Shown: positions 1 through 6,261, numbered from the stretch's first letter. The stretch: 9,914 bases of DNA from Coleofasciculus sp. S288 (GCA_020216575.1 JAIUYC010000067.1:1-9914), one strand, 5' to 3'. The notes: generated by a model not told the origin, from the sequence alone. A program made the numbers and translations.

Positions 1-189
1 ATATGGGGAGACAAAACACTGACTCCTTTCTTCAGTCGTTGTGAAGAGAATCAGGGTAGGTAATCATGAAAGATTGGTAAAAGATAGTCACTTTCTGAAT
101 AAATCATGCAATTCTATACAATGTCGAAAGATTGGTGTAGAAAATCTAGACATCAACGCCGGAGAAATTGCCGCCTAACCCCATATATT

Positions 190-218
190 GTAGAGACGTT
201 CCGCCGGAACGTCTCTAC
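190..218. repeat. Perfect palindromic dispersed repeat, copy 1
   Basis: The 13-base arm GTAGAGACGTTCC at 190-202 is exactly repeated in inverted form at 206-218, leaving a three-base centre; the RNA would form a strong hairpin. A second, slightly diverged copy lies at 909-935. Palindromes of this type are commonly scattered between genes in cyanobacterial genomes (family knowledge). This copy ends about 30 bases before the nuclease start codon, so it would lie in that gene's leader if transcription starts upstream. Confidence 0.85.
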
Positions 219-250
219 CAATTGCCAACACTCACAAAATTAGAGCAATT

Positions 251-898
251 ATGGTACAGACCAAACCTATATCAAAAACAATCACCAGCCTAGATGACCT
301 TGAAGAAAGATTTAATCTCCGTCCTACAGAAACTGAGCAATTCTTTCCAGAGTGGCATCAAGACTTACCCGAACTCACCGACACAGAAACAACAACATTA
401 GACCAAATTAGAAACCGATTTCTGCGCCATCGAAAACGTGGTTCCTTAGCTGAAGGAACAATCAATCACTTAGTCATCTCCCCTTTATTAACCCTAGCAG
501 GTTTATACGACGAACCCTTCTTCGTCACCACAGAACCTGAAGTCGAACTTCTTCTAGAAGACAGAGACGAATTACTCAGAGGACGCATCGATACTCTGGT
601 TATTCAACAACAACTCTGGGTATTAGTCGTTGAATCCAAATCAACCATCGCCTTCTCTGTCGCTCTACCCCAAGCCCTAACCTATATGATAGGAAACCCC
701 AATCCAGAACGTCCCGTCTACGGATTAATCACAAATGGCGATGAATTCCAATTTATTAAACTCTTAATTCAAGATAATCCTCAATACGACTTATCCAATA
801 TTTTCTCCTTGCTTCTCCCCCACCGCAATCAACTTTATGACATCATGCGTATTCTGAAACAAATTAGACAAATCATGCTGCAAAACTCAACTGATTAA
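251..898 (+). CDS. PD-(D/E)XK nuclease-like protein, 'restriction endonuclease subunit R'-like
   Basis: This 215-aa protein belongs to a small cyanobacterial family usually labelled 'type I restriction endonuclease subunit R'. It covers only the N-terminal nuclease region of HsdR and has no helicase part. The nuclease core is visible: G111-R112-I113-D114, a hydrophobic strand V124-L125-V126-V127, then E128-S129-K130, giving the D...E-x-K triad, followed by Q141-A-L-T-Y145, which resembles the QxxxY motif of HsdR nucleases. The MVQT start and full length fit the family. A cognate methylase or specificity subunit is not present nearby, so a restriction role is not shown; a stand-alone DNA nuclease role is an inference. 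The gene is AT-rich compared with the genes after 2766 and sits between two copies of a palindromic repeat. A good Shine-Dalgarno sequence is not obvious. Confidence 0.85.
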   Translation: MVQTKPISKTITSLDDLEERFNLRPTETEQFFPEWHQDLPELTDTETTTLDQIRNRFLRHRKRGSLAEGTINHLVISPLLTLAGLYDEPFFVTTEPEVELLLEDRDELLRGRIDTLVIQQQLWVLVVESKSTIAFSVALPQALTYMIGNPNPERPVYGLITNGDEFQFIKLLIQDNPQYDLSNIFSLLLPHRNQLYDIMRILKQIRQIMLQNSTD

Positions 899-1233
899 AA
901 TATCAATTGTAGAGACGTTCCGGTGGAACGTCTTTGCCGGAAGACCGTGGGGTGATCGCACTCATTGGCTAGCTTACGGAGGGAATCGGCTAGCTGAGAA
1001 AAGTTAGTCACTTTGTTTGGCTTAGACTTTATGCGAGGCGAGTGAGACATCACCAAGTGGTAATAAGTTGACTGCCAATCTTCAAATAGTCTCAGAATAT
1101 TAGGCTCTGAAGGCAGCTTCCCGATAATTTGCATCTCTTCAGCAAGAGCGTCATCCTTCTTAACGTTTAGGATTACCGGAAACCCATGCTCAAAGCTCCC
1201 CTCCATCAGCGTGAGGATGACTCGCTTCGCCAT
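895..1233 (-). pseudogene. CHAT-domain protein, N-terminal fragment truncated at a palindromic repeat
   Basis: The reading frame starts at an ATG (1231-1233) and encodes 112 residues. Its beginning (MAKRVILTLMEGSFEHGFPV), I36-I37-G38-K39-L40-P41 and F50-E-D-W-Q-S-T56 resemble the N-terminal region that precedes the CHAT caspase-like domain in large cyanobacterial CHAT proteins, which run to several hundred residues. The CHAT peptidase domain itself, with its His/Cys dyad, is missing. The last 16 or so codons are read from the palindromic repeat at 909-935 and the bases after it, so the C-terminus is not original. In many cyanobacteria this kind of gene follows a DUF1822 gene; here the DUF1822 remnant ends 27 bases upstream, which supports the assignment. 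It is most likely a dead gene. The family assignment rests on remembered N-terminal similarity. Confidence 0.65.
909..935. repeat. Palindromic dispersed repeat, copy 2 (diverged)
   Basis: GTAGAGACGTTCC at 909-921 matches copy 1 exactly, and the inverted arm GGAACGTCT follows at 925-933. The last bases (TT where copy 1 has CTAC) no longer pair, so the hairpin is shorter. The copy lies 10 bases after the nuclease stop codon and could act as a transcript-end hairpin. On the minus strand it is read through by the remnant CHAT gene and supplies that gene's final codons. Confidence 0.8.
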
Positions 1234-1260
1234 TGCGTCTGTTTATAACGGTTGATGCAC

Positions 1261-1512
1261 TCAAATCACGAAATCTTCTGTAATGCTAACATCTCCCAAG
1301 GCTACTTTGACACTAAACCTTTCTCTCAGTCTACCACTAATCTCCAGTTGTATCCACTTATCCACACTTGTAGCTCGCGCTTCCAGAGTTGGGATAGTGG
1401 CTCCAGATTCATCTAGTACAATAAGTTGCAGACTTAGGGGCAGATAAATTTGTTCACTTGCTGGACAAACCAGGGTAAGCTCATCTAATTTGGTATAAAC
1501 GGTACTTGACAA
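1261..1512 (-). pseudogene. DUF1822 family protein, C-terminal fragment fused to an IS end
   Basis: The C-terminal half reads W53-I-Q-L-E-I-S59, then S66-V-K-V-A-L-G-D-V-S-I-T-E-D-F-V-I83, the hallmark ending of cyanobacterial DUF1822 proteins (usually 300-400 aa, function unknown). Only about 69 residues of that protein remain, coded by 1261-1470. The first 14 residues of the open frame, beginning at a TTG codon (1510-1512), are coded by the left end of the insertion sequence, whose terminal repeat starts at 1471; an in-frame TAA lies six bases upstream of that TTG. The fragment is therefore a hybrid frame, not a natural protein. The partner CHAT remnant follows 27 bases downstream on the same strand, preserving the usual DUF1822-CHAT order. 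Confidence 0.75.
1471..1486 (+). repeat. Left terminal inverted repeat of the ISAs1-type element
   Basis: CAGGGTAAGCTCATCT forms the left boundary of the insertion sequence and pairs with 2495-2510 (14 of 16 identical). It also codes, on the minus strand, for part of the hybrid N-terminus of the DUF1822 fragment. Confidence 0.8.
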
Positions 1513-1582
1513 TGAGCTTTAAGTTTGATGGATGAGAGAACAAGCAATCCTAGCGCAAGAAAATCTCTCTTAACAGGCTGAT

Positions 1583-2495
1583 ATGTCTCAGGGCTTTGGA
1601 ATTGAATCAGTGGATACCCATCAAAGTGCTCCTACTCCAAAAAAGCCAACACAAGTGGCAGATATTGGATGTATTCAACACAGTTTAGTTGAACACTTTG
1701 CAGATATCGAAGACCCCAGAGTAGAGCGAACGAAAAAACATCAACTCACTGACATATTAGTCATAGCAATTTTAGCAATCATTGCGGGAGCACAAGGCTG
1801 GGAAGACATTGAAAACTATGGACTTAGTAAGCAAAAATGGTTAGAGGAATTTTTAGCCTTACCAAATGGCATTCCCTCAGATGACACGTTTCGTCGTGTA
1901 TTTGAGTTCATCGACCCAGAAGCGTTGCATCGAGGCTTTGTGCGATGGGTAGAAACCCTAGTTACTCAGACAGGAGGAGAGATTGTCCCGATGCACAGAA
2001 ATCCGTGAAGTTTGGTCTGTGCCAGTTTCGGCACTCAATGAACTTTATCAACCACGACTTTGGGCAGGACTCAAAAGCATTGTTATGGTCATTCGAGTGC
2101 GTCATCTGTGGAACACAACGACTCGTGAAGTTCAGTTTTATTTGACTTCTTTACACAGTGATGCTCAACTTTTGGGTCGGGCTATCCGCAAACATTGGGG
2201 TATTGAAAACGAGGCTCATTGGACTCTTGATGTCACTTTTTCTGAAGATGCTTCCCGCATTCGCTCCTTCCATAGTCCGACGCTCGAAGACTCGCTAACG
2301 CTACGCTATCGAAATTTTGCCCTCCTGAGACGCCTCGCTCTCAATGCCCTCAACCGAGAACGCACTTACAAACGTAGTATTCGACAAAAAAGTAAACGGG
2401 CTGCTATGGATAATGATTATATGGTTCAAGTTCTTAATTCTTGTTTTCTTGACCCTACCTTAGATGCTTCTGCTCCTTGTGTCAAGCCTGTTTGA
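1583..2495 (+). pseudogene. ISAs1-family transposase, internal deletion and frameshift
   Basis: Two overlapping frames together make one broken transposase. The first (1583-2008) encodes the DDE_Tnp_1-associated N-terminal domain, with E43-D-P-R-V-E48 and the helical stretch L57-V-I-A-I-L-A-I-I-A. The second, one frame over and intact from about 1995 to 2495, encodes the C-terminal part with H-W-G-I-E-N-E-A-H-W followed by a V-x-F-x-E-D-x-S-R pattern, which carries the last acidic catalytic residue. An intact family member has roughly 120-130 more residues between these parts, including the IDGK and TIDA segments with the two catalytic aspartates; they are absent. The break falls near 1983-2000. 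The protein cannot be an active transposase. Codons 2280-2312 look like a further small insertion. Confidence 0.85.
2280..2312 (+). repeat. Probable small dispersed repeat inserted in the transposase
   Basis: Eleven codons (T-L-E-D-S-L-T-L-R-Y-R) separate the conserved R-x-x-H-S-P segment from N-F-A-L-L-R-R; family members usually have about one residue there. The DNA contains TCGCTAACGCTACGC, a word typical of the very short mobile repeats known in Nostoc-like genomes. TCGAA occurs at both 2284-2288 and 2309-2313, 25 bases apart, and may be a trace of insertion. The insertion keeps the frame overall. The repeat identity is my inference from its sequence. Confidence 0.5.
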
Positions 2496-2510
2496 GATGC
2501 TCTTACCCTG
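2495..2510 (-). repeat. Right terminal inverted repeat of the ISAs1-type element
   Basis: Read on the minus strand it is CAGGGTAAGAGCATCT, matching the left end at 14 of 16 positions. It directly abuts the transposase stop codon. Confidence 0.8.
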
Positions 2511-2606
2511 AGTCATTTCTAGGATACTTTGACTTTTTCGACGGAACGATTCGCACAACTAAGTAATTACCCTTTACAGCTACTCACTTAAGCGGCGACA
2601 TTAACG

Positions 2607-2632
2607 AACCCGCTCCTTGAACGGAGCGGGTT
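2607..2632 (+). terminator. Strong hairpin, possible orphan terminator
   Basis: AACCCGCTCC at 2607-2616 pairs perfectly with GGAGCGGGTT at 2623-2632 around a six-base loop; only three T residues continue the 3' arm (2631-2633). The shape is that of a rho-independent terminator with a weak U-tract. No intact plus-strand gene ends nearby except the dead transposase, so it may have served a gene lost next to the insertion sequence, or it may lie in the leader of the reductase gene. The rest of 2511-2765 contains no gene I can recognise. Confidence 0.55.
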
Positions 2633-2765
2633 TCGTGTTCATCAAACTAGATTTTGGTAAAAAAACTAAATTCCTCTCGAAATGGGGAGATTTAGTAGGA
2701 ACATAAGAAATTACCCCAGCTAACCTGATCAGTTACAGCTAGAACTTCCTTATCGGATACTGAAA

Positions 2766-5108
2766 ATGACCAACCAACGAGCCTTAACTTGGAAAGCCCT
2801 TCTGGGAGAGAAAATCCCTCCTCACATGGCGGAGGAAATTGATACGTTTGAAACCCAAATGACCTTGCGCTGCCAGGGAAAGCTGGACGAGAAAGTTTTT
2901 GCTGAGTTACGGCTGCGTCGAGGTGCCTACGGACAACGGTATGATAACGGCTTCCGATACGATGGCGAGAAGTCTCAGGAAATCCCCTTCCCCCATCGGG
3001 ATTTGACCAAAGGCCCAGAAACCAAATGGGAAGCGCCAGGGATGCAGCGGATCAAAATTCCCTACGGTGGTATGACGGCTGAACAGATGGAAGTGTTGGC
3101 AGATGTTGCAGAGGAGTATTCTGATTGCATTCTGCACATAACAACTCGCCAGGATATTCAACTTCACTTTATTTCGATCGAAGATACCCCCGACATGCAC
3201 CGCCGTTTGGGTGCTGTGGGAGTCACAACTCGCGAAGCCTGTGGTAACTCGGTACGGAACGTGACAGCTTGCCCTCTGGCTGGCGTTTGCCACGATGAAG
3301 CCTTTGATGTGAGTGGCTACGCCGATGCCATGACTCGTTACTTCCTGGGACACCGGGATGTACAGGACTTCGGACGGAAGTTTAAAATAGCCTTCTCCGG
3401 TTGTGAGCAACACCCTTGTGGTTTGACTTATATGCATGACATGGGATTGATTGCCACAACCCGGACTGTGGATGGGGTGGAGCAACAAGGCTTTGAAATG
3501 TATGTAGGTGGAGGACTGGGCGCAGTTCCCCATTTAGCTAAGCTGCTGGATGAGTTTGTTCCACCTGAAGAATTGCTGCCCCTGTCTCAAGCTGTGGCAC
3601 GGGTGTATGCCCGGTTGGGCGAGAAGAAGAACCGGAATAAGGCGCGGATTAAGTTTCTTGTCGCCAAGCTGGGGATTGATGAGTTTCGCCGCTTAGTCAA
3701 AGAAGAGCGAGTCGCGTTAGAACATGATCCCAAGTGGACGGAGTTCTTACAAGATTTGTCCAAGTTTGAAGAATCGGGATTGCCTGAATCGGTGTCTGGG
3801 GGACAAACGATTGACTTGGGTGAAGATGCCGAAGCATTTGCTAAATGGAAATCAACCAACCTTTACCCACAACGGCAACAAGGATTTGTTTGTGTAGCAA
3901 TCGCGCTTCCTTTGGGTGACTTAACATCCCAGCAAATGCGCGGTTTAGCTGATATCTCTCGCCGCTTTACCCGCGATACAGTTCGGACAACTGTGGAGCA
4001 AAATATCCTGCTGCGCTGGATTCACGAAGCGGATTTGCCTGCTCTTTATCTGGCACTAAAAGAAGTCAACTTGCACGCTGCGGGTGCACACTCGATCGTG
4101 GATATTACCGCCTGCCCTGGCACAGATACTTGTAAACTAGGGATTTCTAGCTCTCGTGGCTTGGCTGGGGAATTACGCGATCGCTTAGCCGTCAAAGGTT
4201 GGCAGTATGATGCCGCTGTTAAGGATATTCGCATTAAGGTCAGTGGGTGTTTCAACTCCTGCGGTCAACAGATGGTAGCAGAAATTGGTTTCTACGGATC
4301 GAGCCGACTGGTCGATCGCCATCGGGTACCTCACTTCCATCTCATCTTAGGGGGTGAATGGGATAATAACGCCATTCAATACGGACAGTCTCTAGGCGTG
4401 ATTCCCTCAAAGCGGATTCCAGAGGTTGTGGAATTCTTGGTTGAGAAGTATCTGCGGGAACGCCAAAATGGTGAGAAATTTCCTCAGTTTGTTAACCGTA
4501 TTGGTAAGAAGGAAATCAAAGACCAGGTACAACCCTTTACTAAAGTACCTGCCTATGCCGTTGACAAATCCTTTTACGTGGATTGGGGCGATGCTCGCGA
4601 GTACACGATTGGTGACATCGGAGTGGGCGAATGTGCCGGAGAGGTTGTTTCTCTGACTGATTTTGGTGTAGCAGCGGCAGAGAGTATTTATTTTGATGCC
4701 ACCCTATTGTTAGAAGGTAATTCCAACAATGGCAATATCCAGCATGCTGCCGATAAGGCATTAGAAGCGATGCTGAGTGCTGCTCAAGCGCTGCTGAAGG
4801 TTCAGAATATAGACATTCCCAACGATCCGGCTGTTATCGTCAGCGAGTTCCGCAACTATTTCTACGACACCGAGCTATTCTTTGACCCATTCGTGAAAGG
4901 AAAATTTGCTCAATACTTGTTCAATGCCTACGAACACCGCAATGATGCGATGAATTTGGATCGAACCCGGCAGCTAATTGAGGAAGCTCGTCTGTTCATT
5001 GAAGCAGCCCATGAATGTAATACCCGCATGGTGCAGGCTGGCATCACGAGTCCCATTAGCTTCAACAAGTGGTTGATGGAGCGGCAAATGCAGTTGTCTG
5101 GCTTGTGA
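2766..5108 (+). CDS. Siroheme/[4Fe-4S] nitrite/sulfite reductase-like protein with C-terminal helical extension
   Basis: This 780-aa protein has the duplicated architecture of siroheme reductases, which reduce sulfite to sulfide or nitrite to ammonia with six electrons. In order: a ferredoxin-like half-domain (about 94-153, with T126-T-R-Q-D), a siroheme/4Fe-4S domain (about 157-320), a second half-domain (about 373-440) and a second siroheme/4Fe-4S domain (about 445-580). The classical cluster motif is C450-x5-C456 and C495-x3-C499. The first half also has C169-x5-C175 and C213-x4-C218. No flavin or NADPH domain is present, so ferredoxin is the probable donor (inference). Residues about 600-780 form an extension with G621-E-C-A-G-E626 followed by mainly helical, HEPN-like sequence. 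It is much longer than cyanobacterial NirA (about 510 aa) or Sir (about 640 aa), so I leave the substrate open. The ATG start has only a weak ribosome-binding site. Confidence 0.85.
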   Translation: MTNQRALTWKALLGEKIPPHMAEEIDTFETQMTLRCQGKLDEKVFAELRLRRGAYGQRYDNGFRYDGEKSQEIPFPHRDLTKGPETKWEAPGMQRIKIPYGGMTAEQMEVLADVAEEYSDCILHITTRQDIQLHFISIEDTPDMHRRLGAVGVTTREACGNSVRNVTACPLAGVCHDEAFDVSGYADAMTRYFLGHRDVQDFGRKFKIAFSGCEQHPCGLTYMHDMGLIATTRTVDGVEQQGFEMYVGGGLGAVPHLAKLLDEFVPPEELLPLSQAVARVYARLGEKKNRNKARIKFLVAKLGIDEFRRLVKEERVALEHDPKWTEFLQDLSKFEESGLPESVSGGQTIDLGEDAEAFAKWKSTNLYPQRQQGFVCVAIALPLGDLTSQQMRGLADISRRFTRDTVRTTVEQNILLRWIHEADLPALYLALKEVNLHAAGAHSIVDITACPGTDTCKLGISSSRGLAGELRDRLAVKGWQYDAAVKDIRIKVSGCFNSCGQQMVAEIGFYGSSRLVDRHRVPHFHLILGGEWDNNAIQYGQSLGVIPSKRIPEVVEFLVEKYLRERQNGEKFPQFVNRIGKKEIKDQVQPFTKVPAYAVDKSFYVDWGDAREYTIGDIGVGECAGEVVSLTDFGVAAAESIYFDATLLLEGNSNNGNIQHAADKALEAMLSAAQALLKVQNIDIPNDPAVIVSEFRNYFYDTELFFDPFVKGKFAQYLFNAYEHRNDAMNLDRTRQLIEEARLFIEAAHECNTRMVQAGITSPISFNKWLMERQMQLSGL

Positions 5109-5123
5109 GTCATCCATCAAATT

Positions 5124-5277
5124 AGGGATTTCCAAATAAAAAAATGTCCTTGTAGGGGCAGGTTTAGGGATTAAATCCGTGAACAAACCGATCACCTCCC
5201 TACAAAACCCGCCCCTGCGCTAAACTTCGCTATCATCCAAAGTTGGTGCTGGGATAATTTATTTTTTTGAAGTCCCT
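5124..5277. mobile_element. Miniature inverted-repeat element between the reductase and its partner
   Basis: Two nested inverted repeats frame this non-coding stretch. The outer pair starts AGGGATTTCC at 5124 and ends with the complement of AGGGACTTC at 5269-5277, each followed inward by an A-rich run. The inner pair is GTAGGGGCAGGTTT (5152-5165) against the complement of GCAGGGGCGGGTTT (5205-5218), 12 of 14 identical. It contains no open frame of note. Elements built from this GTAGGGGCGGGTTT word are common between cyanobacterial genes (recollection). It widens the gap between two genes that otherwise would lie about 110 bases apart. Confidence 0.6.
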
Positions 5278-5283
5278 TACCGC

Positions 5284-5339
5284 ATGGGTAAAGTGCTTTG
5301 TGCGTGTTGTGAAGTGTAAGTAATGTGCAACACGCCCAT
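5284..5339 (+). promoter_or_regulatory. Stem-loop in the leader of the 191-aa gene
   Basis: GCGTGTTG (5302-5309) pairs perfectly with CAACACGC (5328-5335) around an 18-base loop, and ATGG (5284-5287) can pair with CCAT (5336-5339) to extend it. It ends 32 bases before the ATG at 5372; no T-run follows, so it is not a standard terminator. A role in RNA stability or translation of the downstream gene is only a guess. The purine-rich AAAGAGAGAAGAAC just before the ATG serves as the ribosome-binding region. Confidence 0.4.
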
Positions 5340-5371
5340 TAAAAATGACAAGAACTTAAAGAGAGAAGAAC

Positions 5372-5947
5372 ATGACTCTGGAACGGTTTTGTATCAAATT
5401 CTTGGCTCGCCCGGAAACCAACATTGAGGAAGTCGCGTTTATTGAGATTTTTCACGAATGGATTCGTTTGCAGAAACTCCAAGGGACATTAATTGATGTG
5501 GCAGATTATCGGCATGTGCCTAATGGTCCTGGCATTATGCTGATTACCCATGAAGTTAACTATGCAATGGATCATGGTAATGGACAGTTTGGCTTGTATG
5601 CTCAACGCAAGTTGGGTGAAGCCAATACTCATAAAGAGCGCATTCTGGAGTTAGCTAAAACAACCGCAGCGTTCGGAGCGTTGCTAGAGTCTGATAACCG
5701 AGTTGCGGGTAAACTGAGTCTGGAAGGCGGACAATTCCTCTACATGGCAAACGATCGCTTGAATGCACCTAACACAGAAGAAGCCTTTGCTGCCCTCAAA
5801 CCTGAACTCGAAGCCGCAGCAGCTGAACTTTACCCCGGACAATCCGTTTCAGTTACTCGCCTGGAAAACGATCCTCGCGATCGCTTAACGGCTGTCATTC
5901 AGGCACAGAACTCAGTGAATCTCGCTACTCTAGCCCAAGCCGCTTAG
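5372..5947 (+). CDS. Conserved protein of unknown function linked to the siroheme reductase
   Basis: The 191-aa product starts at an ATG preceded by a purine-rich AGAGAGAAG ribosome-binding stretch. I recall similar proteins lying beside large nitrite/sulfite-reductase genes in other bacteria, but no function. The N-terminal half carries the distinctive D42-V-A-D-Y-R-H-V48 and N51-G-P-G-I-M-L-I58, followed by H60 and H68; the C-terminal half is charged and helical, ending in alanine-rich sequence. There is no signal peptide, membrane segment or cysteine cluster motif (its only Cys is C7), so it is probably soluble and cytoplasmic. The gene follows the reductase on the same strand across a 263-base gap, 154 of which is a probable mobile element. 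An accessory or assembly role for the reductase is inferred from position alone. Confidence 0.75.
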   Translation: MTLERFCIKFLARPETNIEEVAFIEIFHEWIRLQKLQGTLIDVADYRHVPNGPGIMLITHEVNYAMDHGNGQFGLYAQRKLGEANTHKERILELAKTTAAFGALLESDNRVAGKLSLEGGQFLYMANDRLNAPNTEEAFAALKPELEAAAAELYPGQSVSVTRLENDPRDRLTAVIQAQNSVNLATLAQAA

Positions 5948-5968
5948 TAGGATAAGACGCTATAAAAA

Positions 5969-5991
5969 ACCAGCCATTCGCGGTGGCTGGT
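5969..5991 (-). terminator. Intrinsic terminator-like hairpin
   Basis: ACCAGCCA (5969-5976) pairs with TGGCTGGT (5984-5991) around seven bases. The A-run lies on the plus-strand 5' side (5964-5969), so the hairpin is followed by T residues only when read on the minus strand. It stands 22 bases after the stop of the 191-aa gene and could also end that transcript less efficiently. On the minus strand the nearest upstream gene is the PII-like one at 6804-7112, whose transcript would have to run antisense through the TetR remnant. Confidence 0.55.
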
Positions 5992-6261
5992 AAGCTGGCT
6001 GTGTTGGGAGGGAGAAAACCTGATACCGAGACGTTCGACTTCTGCTAATACCCGACCTGTAAGTCAATGACCTTAGCAATGTCTAAGTCAAGTGGTTTAT
6101 GTAAATAAATGTAACACTAAACCTCCAGCTTCTGCAACATTTGTTTACAAATAGACGGAAGAAGAGCCTTTATAGCAAAAGGCAGTGGTTCGACAGGCTC
6201 ACCAATCGGGCAGAAGGGATGCATATTGACTGGCCAAGGTTTCAGGATTCTCCTTTGTCCT
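5992..6261. other. Intergenic region without an intact gene; possible decayed TetR N-terminus
   Basis: No open frame of convincing content is present. Visible elements are: the word TAAGTCAA twice near 6060 and 6084; the inverted repeat ATTTGT-TT-ACAAAT at 6139-6152, which could be an operator; the word GTGGTTCGACAGGCTCACC at 6185-6203, which resembles a dispersed repeat; and GGGCAGAAGGG at 6208-6218, reading G-Q-K-G in one frame, reminiscent of the W-x-K-G segment at the start of TetR DNA-binding domains. These suggest, but do not prove, that the first half of the downstream TetR gene decayed here through insertions and frameshifts. Confidence 0.4.

Larger units (their letters stand above)
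1471..2510 (+). mobile_element. ISAs1-family insertion sequence, internally deleted
   Basis: The element spans 1040 bp. Its left end CAGGGTAAGCTCATCT (1471-1486) matches the reverse complement of its right end (2495-2510), CAGGGTAAGAGCATCT, at 14 of 16 positions. The transposase stop codon (2493-2495) touches the right inverted repeat. Full ISAs1 elements are about 1.2-1.4 kb (family knowledge), so this one is short, in agreement with the missing middle of the transposase. The flanking octamers GGACAAAC (left) and AGTCATTT (right) differ, so no target-site duplication remains. The left end cuts a DUF1822 gene, while nothing resembling the rest of DUF1822 follows the right end. Confidence 0.85.

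Noticed and set aside
1..186. ATATGGGG at 1-8 inverted as CCCCATAT at 179-186, and GAAAGATTGGT repeated at 68-78 and 126-136
   Set aside because: These are short matches in AT-rich intergenic DNA; without other copies or a gene context they do not define an element.
190..935. CRISPR array made from the two palindromic repeats
   Set aside because: There are only two copies, about 700 bases apart with a gene between them, so spacing and copy number do not fit.
1945..2145. Separate 66-codon frame inside the insertion sequence
   Set aside because: It is an alternative frame across the transposase deletion junction and shows no family similarity.
2563..2577. NtcA-like site GTA-N9-TAC upstream of the reductase
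   Set aside because: The spacing is nine rather than the usual eight bases, no -10 box lies at the proper distance, and a strong hairpin stands between it and the gene. The match is what chance allows.
2907..3533. Long minus-strand open frame of 208 codons opposite the reductase gene
   Set aside because: It lies wholly antisense to conserved siroheme-reductase coding sequence, and its translation has the composition of a shadow frame with no recognisable motif.
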